NCBI GenBank assembly: GCA_029224185.1
Contig: CM055188.1
Coordinates: 31,791,389 to 31,855,388 of the forward strand
DNA: 64,000 bases
Direction: 5' to 3'
Source: Karalla daura
Lineage: Eukaryota; Chordata; Actinopteri; Chaetodontiformes; Leiognathidae
Part shown: piece by piece, positions 57,755 through 64,000 of the stretch
How positions within the stretch are numbered: the first letter of the stretch is position 1
Layout: the number at the start of each line of letters is the position of its first letter
The notes under the pieces: generated by a model
Databases searched by the model: none
What the model saw: the letters and a program-made list of their open reading frames with translations, nothing else
What the model was told of the DNA's origin: nothing
Translations under genes and position numbers: made by a program

Positions 57755-58399
57755 CCTCTCCAATATTATTCATCACCAGAGCAGACAACCTGTCACCACA
57801 ACAACGCCCATCTCCGTCCTCCGTCTTTTATTGTCTAACGGCTTCTTTGTTTTACTGTACCTAAAATAAAAACAAAAAAAAAACATGTCTGCTATCGTCT
57901 AATAGTGGCACCGTCACGATGTGTCACCCCCGAGCTCCGAATATATTCTAATCTGTGATATATCTATGGCATGAAATGACCATGAACCATTCCCATCATT
58001 GCCATTAAAAATTAAGGCATCTAATATCCTTTTCCCTGCTCATTCGCCTGCAGGATCTGCACTATTTTAACTTCTGTTCATTTGTGTCATTTTAATTAAA
58101 ACTAAGGCCAAAAAAACTCCTTTGCATATTTTCACTAGCATGACGTTAGATAAAATCACTGCATCTATTTTCTATACGTTTTAAATCTTGATGAGGTGGT
58201 TCACAGCGTCTGAGGATGACTCTACGTCTTGTGCCATGGGGCGGATGATCAAAGTGTGCTTTTATGAGTCATTTCTATAGATCTGAGCCGAGGGAATCGC
58301 ATCGATCGCCTTGTTTGGTGCAGCGTGGTGGTGCATGTTGGCTCTGGTGCTCCTCACGCTGTCACTGCGCTGTGGAGCTCAGGATCTTTCACTCTGGCT

Positions 58400-59085
58400 C
58401 CGTTTCTTACAGTCAGATTTACTCATTTGGCAGACGCTTTTATCCAGAGCGATTTACAACTGAGGGACAGCATTAGTGCTTACAGTGCAACAGGAGGATA
58501 CAGTTGGACTAAAAGACAGGAAGATAGGAAGGAGAAGGGCAGGTGGTCTTCCAGTGGTGAGGAGGGGAGCTGAGCTCAGAAGAGGAGGGTCTTCAGGAGA
58601 TTCTTTAAGACAGTTAGGGATGCTCCCTCTCTAATGCTGCTGAGAAGTTTCTTCCACCACCTAGGGACCACAACAGTCTGGACTGTGCCTAGGGGTAGCA
58701 GTGCCAGCAGGTGTTGTTGGGAGGACAATAGTGCTTGAGATGGAGTATAAACCTGAGTGATGGAATTCAGGTAAGTGGGAATACACCCACAGGTCACTCT
58801 GCACACATGGAGATGGATGGAGACATCATCTGCACAGGGTTTGTGGTGCCTTAGGGAAGGCCTGCCAGGAGAGAACTGCAGGAATCAAGGTGGTTGGTGG
58901 CCATTGTGTGAACCAGGAGCTGGGCCTGGTTCTGACTCAGGTATGACCTGATTCTGTGACTGTGAAGAGACATGATGGGGAGACTGCTGCAGTGTGCTCT
59001 GAGGGGGAGCTGGTCATCAGCCCTGACACACTGGTTCCCAGCTGCTTTGACTGGGTTGAGAGAGTACATGGATGAAAACAAGACA
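58400..59085 (+). repeat. Common teleost dispersed repeat (GGCAGACGCTTTTATCC type)
   Basis: CATTTGGCAGACGCTTTTAT near 58424 followed by AGCGATTTACAACTGAGG is a motif seen throughout fish genomes. I cannot name the superfamily with confidence. An (AATG)n tract of eight units follows at 59088-59119. Confidence 0.6.
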
Positions 59086-59439
59086 CTTAATGAATGAATG
59101 AATGAATGAATGAATGAATCCAAACATCACTGTTCTCCATAGAAACTCTATCGGTATCGGTAGGTGGAAGATTTAACGATCACATCAACGATTCTCATTC
59201 TCTCCACTTGTACTGACAAACAACAGCATTTCAAAGAAAGTATTTCTAAGAGATGAAAGCTAAAGAGGAACATTTACCAAGCAGTTTCAAACTACTGTGA
59301 TGCAATGTGAGACCTGTGTTTTAATCGATCTATTCTACTGAATATACTAAAGATGTTACAGATCAGTGGATCTTAAAAATGACCTCATGTGTGTGTGTAT
59401 ATATGTATATACACACACACATATACATTGTTAACTGTA

Positions 59440-59700
59440 CCCTTTACTCAGTTTAGGGAAAAGTTGCATTAGTTTTTAAGCAAGAAAGGTAGAGTCACAT
59501 AATCAATCACTGTCAGTCAGTGTAAAAAGCTACATGTGGTTGCCAGATAAGCTTGAATGGATATCAGATTTCCTCAGAAACTGACTGCAATATTCGCACA
59601 CCTATAAAAGTGGATCGTTAACCAGCTTCTAATGAAATATCTGCTGACACCGATGTTCCATAGCTTCTATGTTAACACCAGGGAATGACTCCAGCCCTCG
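59440..59700. mobile_element. CCTAGAATG-family fragment
   Basis: Shares GTTGCCAGATAAGCTTGAAT and TTCTATGTTAACACCAGGGA with other copies. Confidence 0.5.
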
Positions 59701-62189
59701 CTCCACTCCCATGAGGACCACAGAAAGCTCCTGATGAAAGCTCACGCTCCCACTGAACTCGTTTACCTGTGGAGGGAGCCAGACAAACTGTTTTGGGAGC
59801 TCTCCACAACGGTCCCAACTTGTTGCAAGCGTCACATTGATCTCTCAGAATCAAAGATGTCACTGAGGCAGACACATTGCCTTTGTGCAGCTTTCCTTTG
59901 CCAAAAGGAAAGAAAAACAGAGGATATGCAGGTCACACCCGTCTGTCTTTTCCTTAAAAAAAAAGGACTGAACCACTTTTATCTGACTCATGTGCCTTGA
60001 AAACGTTTTCTTGGAGATACCGACTAGACTTCAGCTGGAATCCTCTCATGTCGCTGCCCTGGCAATTATGCCATGTGATGTGTTGGAGGAGTTTTTTAGA
60101 AACATGCCGGCTGTGCCACGCTGGTGGGCCCGGGATCTGCAGCTTCACACTTTGATTCCAGCTGGGAATCTTTGTTGTCTGTCCGCACCCTTGCGCCTCG
60201 TGTTTCCTGCCAATCTTCCCTGTCAGCTCTTCAGTAAAGGCTCACGCGCCGTCCCTCAATTTGACAAAAAAGACGCAAAGAGAGGGGAAAAGAAAAAACT
60301 GCGCCGTAGCGAGGAGCAAATTTCGCATGAACGCTGCCTGAGAGAAATGCTTAACACGACAGATTTCCACCGGCAAACCCGTCTGACAGCCTCAGATCAG
60401 ACCTTTTTTAGCTTAACAACTTCTTGCTGGCTCTTCTTCTTCTGCACTCTGTGGTTTCTGCTTTTCTGGGACTGTGCCACGGTCACAAATTCTCCAGACT
60501 GATTTCCCGCGGCTTTGAATCATTAGTGCGGGAATGTGGCGTTTAATGAAAGCGTTTAAGATGTAGGACTGCTGGACTGTGACTCGGGGTATTGACATTA
60601 AATGTTGATCGATATACGTAAAAATATGAAACGCACAAGTGTGGAAACTTCAAACAGCGAGAGCACATCAATGCTGCGAGGACGAAACAATGGAGCATTT
60701 GACTTTTTTTTGCGTGCAGCTTCCAAAATTGTTGCTTATGAACTGAATAAGTCACAAACCTCTGATAATCATTTTCTACACCACAAGTGAGAAACGTTAA
60801 TTCCTCTTTTACATCAACAGCGTTGGGCACAGACACTATCTTCACAATCATTCCTGTTCCAGCGCCACATTGATCAAACTATTCATTAGATATGAGCAAC
60901 ATCTGCTGCTATTTCAATCATTCCCTGTCTCCACTTCAGGACTTTTGGCTGAGCTGTTCTAGCTTTTACCTCATTTGTCGTGTCGCTTTGCATTATTTCC
61001 ATTTCATTAAACCTAGTGTCTTGCTTTCAAGCCAAATTATTCACGTTTTCCTGTGAGTGGACAACAAAGATACATTGATTAACTCTGAAGCTCTGAAGCT
61101 ACATTTCTCATCTACATTAATGGATCTTCCTCACACAGATCTACACAGCACATTTCTTAGCCAAACGTGTAGCAGGAAACGGTCAAAACGGGATAGAGAG
61201 AAACTGTTTCAGTGCAGAAACATATAATAAGTGATAATATACATAGATCATGTCCCTCAGTCCAAATTCATCCACCCTCTGACCTACTAAAGACTCTTAC
61301 CTGCAGGTGTTGATGTGAAAGTGAATGATGTGTGTGTATGTGTGCGTATGTGTGTATGTGTGTCTTTTGATGGACTGGAGACCTGTCATGGGTGTATTCT
61401 CTGTCTTCACCCTGTTGTGTATGAATCAAATGCTTCATCTCAATTCTGAGTCGTTTTTCATTCATCCTATTCATTCTATTTCTGGACTTTACTTCTGGCC
61501 CTACAGTTTGTCATTATATGACTCACTCATGTGTCCTGCGATGGACTGTCAACCCGCTGTCGCCCTAGGAGAGCTGAACATGGACTCCAGTTCGTCCCAG
61601 TGGGACAGCTAACAGGTCCAGCCCGGGTAAGACGACAGACGTGACCGTCCAGTTCTGGCTTCTGTCGCGCCTCTCATCGTTCTAACTTCCATCATGTGGA
61701 ACATGTATAAGAATCCTTCATTCCAAGTCATTTTGTCGTGATAACACACGTCATGTGCTGCCAGATGAGAATGCCAGTGGTGATCCCCTCACCAGTGACC
61801 AGTGAGGCTCATGAGGAAGCTCCACACAGAGACAGGAGACACACACAGCTGTTCGTGCTGCTTATGTTCCCACTGAACCTGTGTGTCACTCCTGCTTTTG
61901 CAGCCTTTTTGCACCTCCGTGTCACTGTCAGTCATCTCTGAGCAGAATTAGCACTGAAATTACACAAACCACAAAAACCTGCCCACAGAAAGAGGAGGAA
62001 AAAAATTCCCAATGCAGGAGCCGCAGAGAGAAGAAGAAATGGCAAATTCATGGGAGCAGCAGTGTGTGATACAGATGTTCTCCAACAAGATGTCACCACA
62101 GGCGATGCTGAGCCTGTCTGTGGAGATTTCTCTGAGGCTGTCCTGACATTTTGAGAGGCAGCATGCAGGCATTTTGCTATAATATATAA

Positions 62190-62210
62190 TGTTATAATAT
62201 ATATATATAT

Positions 62211-62250
<40 letters not shown>
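62190..62250 (+). repeat. (TA)n(TG)n compound microsatellite
   Basis: TA-rich palindromic part, then about 16 TG units. Confidence 0.9.
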
Positions 62251-62251
<1 letters not shown>

Positions 62252-63013
62252 CTGACCAAGAGCAGATAGATCTTCTTCACTGTGAGATTTGAGGTCAGAG
62301 CGCATGTCTGGGGCGGACACAGAAGGACATTTATTTTTCTTCTTCTCCTTCTTCTATAAATAGCCTTTTAGAAAAAAGAGGGTAGATGGTGGGGGGAAAA
62401 TTCGTGCAACACATGCAGCCCTCCTCCATCCTCATCACGTATTCTACTACTGAGCCGGGGTTTGCTCCCAAGCCAGATAGGAATGCTTGAAGGGGGGTGG
62501 TTGGGAAGGACCACAACCCTGCTCGCATCCAACTCTGAATCCACCAAAAGAAAGAAAAGGAGGTCGAGACACATGTGTAGGGACTCTGCTGACACCCACA
62601 CCTCCGCCTCCAGATGGAGGTGCAGGCTGTGTCTCAGTGTCTCCTGCCCGGTGTCCAGGCTCCATCACGGAGCCGCACCAGGCCTGCAGCTCGACGGATC
62701 CGGCAGCTGCAGATCTACACCTCAGAGACCTTTAATTCTGAATAAACACCACCATCACCTCCACCGTGTTTCTTTAAAAAAAAGAAGAAGAAGAAGAAGA
62801 AAAAAACGTGCAAATTGTCGGGTATCAAGTGACCAGCGCCGGGGGGAAAGAGGAGGAGGAGGAGGATGTGCACATTCAAAACGCGCAAAAAAGCTAAATG
62901 CAACAAACACGCACAATAAAGAGGGGAAATAAAACAGACAAACCTCTGCGGATCCGAGCAGTCATCGCATCTTTGACAGAAACCGGTCAGGAATAAACGT
63001 CTGTAAATGTACC

Positions 63014-63115
63014 TTCATCGATGTTAAAGCCTCTCCTCCGGCGCTCCAGACGGTATCTTGTCGCCTCCATTCAGCCCAGCATCCTCTCAGCGCGTCCTGC
63101 GCTGTCATTGGGCAG
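63014..63115 (-). other. Tentative erc2 first exon (5' UTR)
   Basis: On minus a CpG-bearing stretch runs into CATCGATGAAG before GTACAT, a plausible donor. An inverted CCAAT (GCCCAATGACAGCG) lies at the upstream edge near 63107-63115. The stretch also holds an ATG that opens MEATRYRLERRRRGFNIDEG up to the donor. That could be an uORF or an alternative N-terminus. Placement is by sequence character only. Confidence 0.3.
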
Positions 63116-63240
63116 CTCCTCCTCCTCCTCTTCCTCCTCCTCCTCCTCCTCCTCCTCCTCCTCACTCCGGGGAGCAGCATCACCACTACTGCAAGGGGCA
63201 GCTGGCAGGAGGAGGAGGAGGAGGAGGAGGAGGGGGTGGG
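63103..63240 (-). promoter_or_regulatory. Possible erc2 promoter-side region with mirror CTC/GGA tracts
   Basis: (CTC)n at 63117-63164 and (GGA)n at 63209-63233 are inverted complements around a 45-bp spacer. A CCAAT box on minus is adjacent. No TATA box seen. Confidence 0.35.
63117..63233. repeat. (CTC)n ... (GGA)n inverted microsatellite pair
   Basis: Arms of about 48 and 25 bp could pair. Confidence 0.9.
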
Positions 63241-63396
63241 GGGGTGAATCTCACCGTTTTGTCAGTGGAGTTTGAGATTCGATTCAGTTTAATTCAGTTC
63301 AACTGTGTTTAAAGTGCCAGTTCAGAAACACAGATCTCATCAAGCCTCTACATTAACACACACAGACCCAACGAATCACATGTGAGCACAACTGTG

Positions 63397-63435
<39 letters not shown>

Positions 63436-63891
63436 GTGTGTGTGTGTATGGAGGGGTGGGGGTGTGGGTGGGGGCTGTTGATGGTCAGACACCTCCATCA
63501 GAACCAGGCTCAGGGAGAGACAGAGGAAGAGGATGGGGGGTGGAGGGGGGGGCGGTGGGTGAAAGAGGAGTATATCCAACTATGGACTGAGGACAGCTTT
63601 ACACTGAAAATCATTTGGTTCATTTGGTTCTTCTTGAGATTAAAGCAGCAACTTGGAAATAGAAGCATTAGACAATTAATCTTATTCTAAGAGTCAGTTC
63701 CTAATTCAGATTATAGACTAAAGTGTCAAACTTTACTCTATAATCTTAAATCAAGTGCCTCACATCCTGTTCAAGAAATGTCATAAAGTGAAGTTATCCT
63801 GCTCCATGGACAGGTAATTGTATTTGTTGCCAGTACCTTTTCCCAAGTTTAGTGTTTTTATTCTTGTTCATCATTATCATCATCATAATTA

Positions 63892-63937
<46 letters not shown>

Positions 63938-64000
63938 GGCAGTGTCGTAGTAGCTGTTGGGGTTAGGGTTATGCAGAAGGTCCTGGTCCACTAATGTGGT
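63241..64000. other. Upstream flank with GT and TAT microsatellites
   Basis: (GT)n at 63392-63448 and (TAT)n at 63890-63936. No gene recognised. Confidence 0.7.

Larger units (their letters stand above)
55057..63013 (-). other. erc2: Probable erc2 intron 1 (5' UTR intron)
   Basis: About 8 kb. Holds CCTAGAATG-family fragments (55340-55870 and 59440-59700), a CpG-richer segment (56280-56660), a (CT)n array, a common fish repeat (58400-59085) and a fish repeat with a GT tract (61325-61620). No coding gene recognised. Confidence 0.55.

Noticed and set aside
63937..63956. GGCAGTGTCGTAG resembling part of U4 snRNA
   Set aside because: Only about 13 bases match; the rest of U4 is absent.

Overview
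The window reads as a piece of a teleost (ray-finned fish) genome. The clues are Tc1/mariner and piggyBac relics of fish type, many long CA, GA, GATA and trinucleotide microsatellites, short AT-rich introns, and one recognisable vertebrate gene broken into many GT-AG exons.

That gene is erc2 (ELKS/RAB6-interacting/CAST family member 2, also CAST), a presynaptic active-zone scaffold. It lies on the minus strand and runs right to left. I place the coding start at 54933 and the stop at 8473. Sixteen coding segments (15 ordinary exons and one 12-nt microexon) join in frame at matching phases and give 3372 nt, a predicted 1123-residue protein. Human ERC2 is about 957 residues by memory. Most of the extra length is a His-Pro-Gln low-complexity expansion near the C-terminus. 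The last exon holds only eight codons and the stop. It encodes the Gly-Ile-Trp-Ala tail that binds the RIM PDZ domain.

Layout from left to right on the plus strand: 1-1142 is a broken piggyBac-type transposase; 1143-3070 is intergenic, with a GC hairpin and a 7-bp minisatellite; about 3070-8472 is the probable erc2 3' UTR; 8473-54933 is the coding interval; 55057-63013 is the probable first (5' UTR) intron; about 63014-63115 is a tentative first exon; and 63116-64000 is the likely promoter side, with mirror CTC/GGA tracts and microsatellites.

The introns carry a dispersed family with inverted termini (TTTAAAGGGGACCTAGAATG type), a dead Tc1-like element (about 20098-21340), a second dispersed fish repeat with embedded CA tracts, and a nearly perfect 73-bp minisatellite of about 14.7 copies (50726-51796).

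The most interesting points are: the 12-nt microexon coding S-L-A-P; a neighbouring coiled-coil exon that has become rich in Gly and Pro; the HPQ expansion next to the tiny GIWA exon, with a possible intron-retained isoform lacking GIWA; a 64-nt cryptic exon that would truncate the protein; upstream ATGs in the leader; and large predicted hairpins in the 3' UTR. No bacterial-type system, CRISPR array or convincing RNA gene was seen. All homology statements are from memory of family sequences; no search was run.
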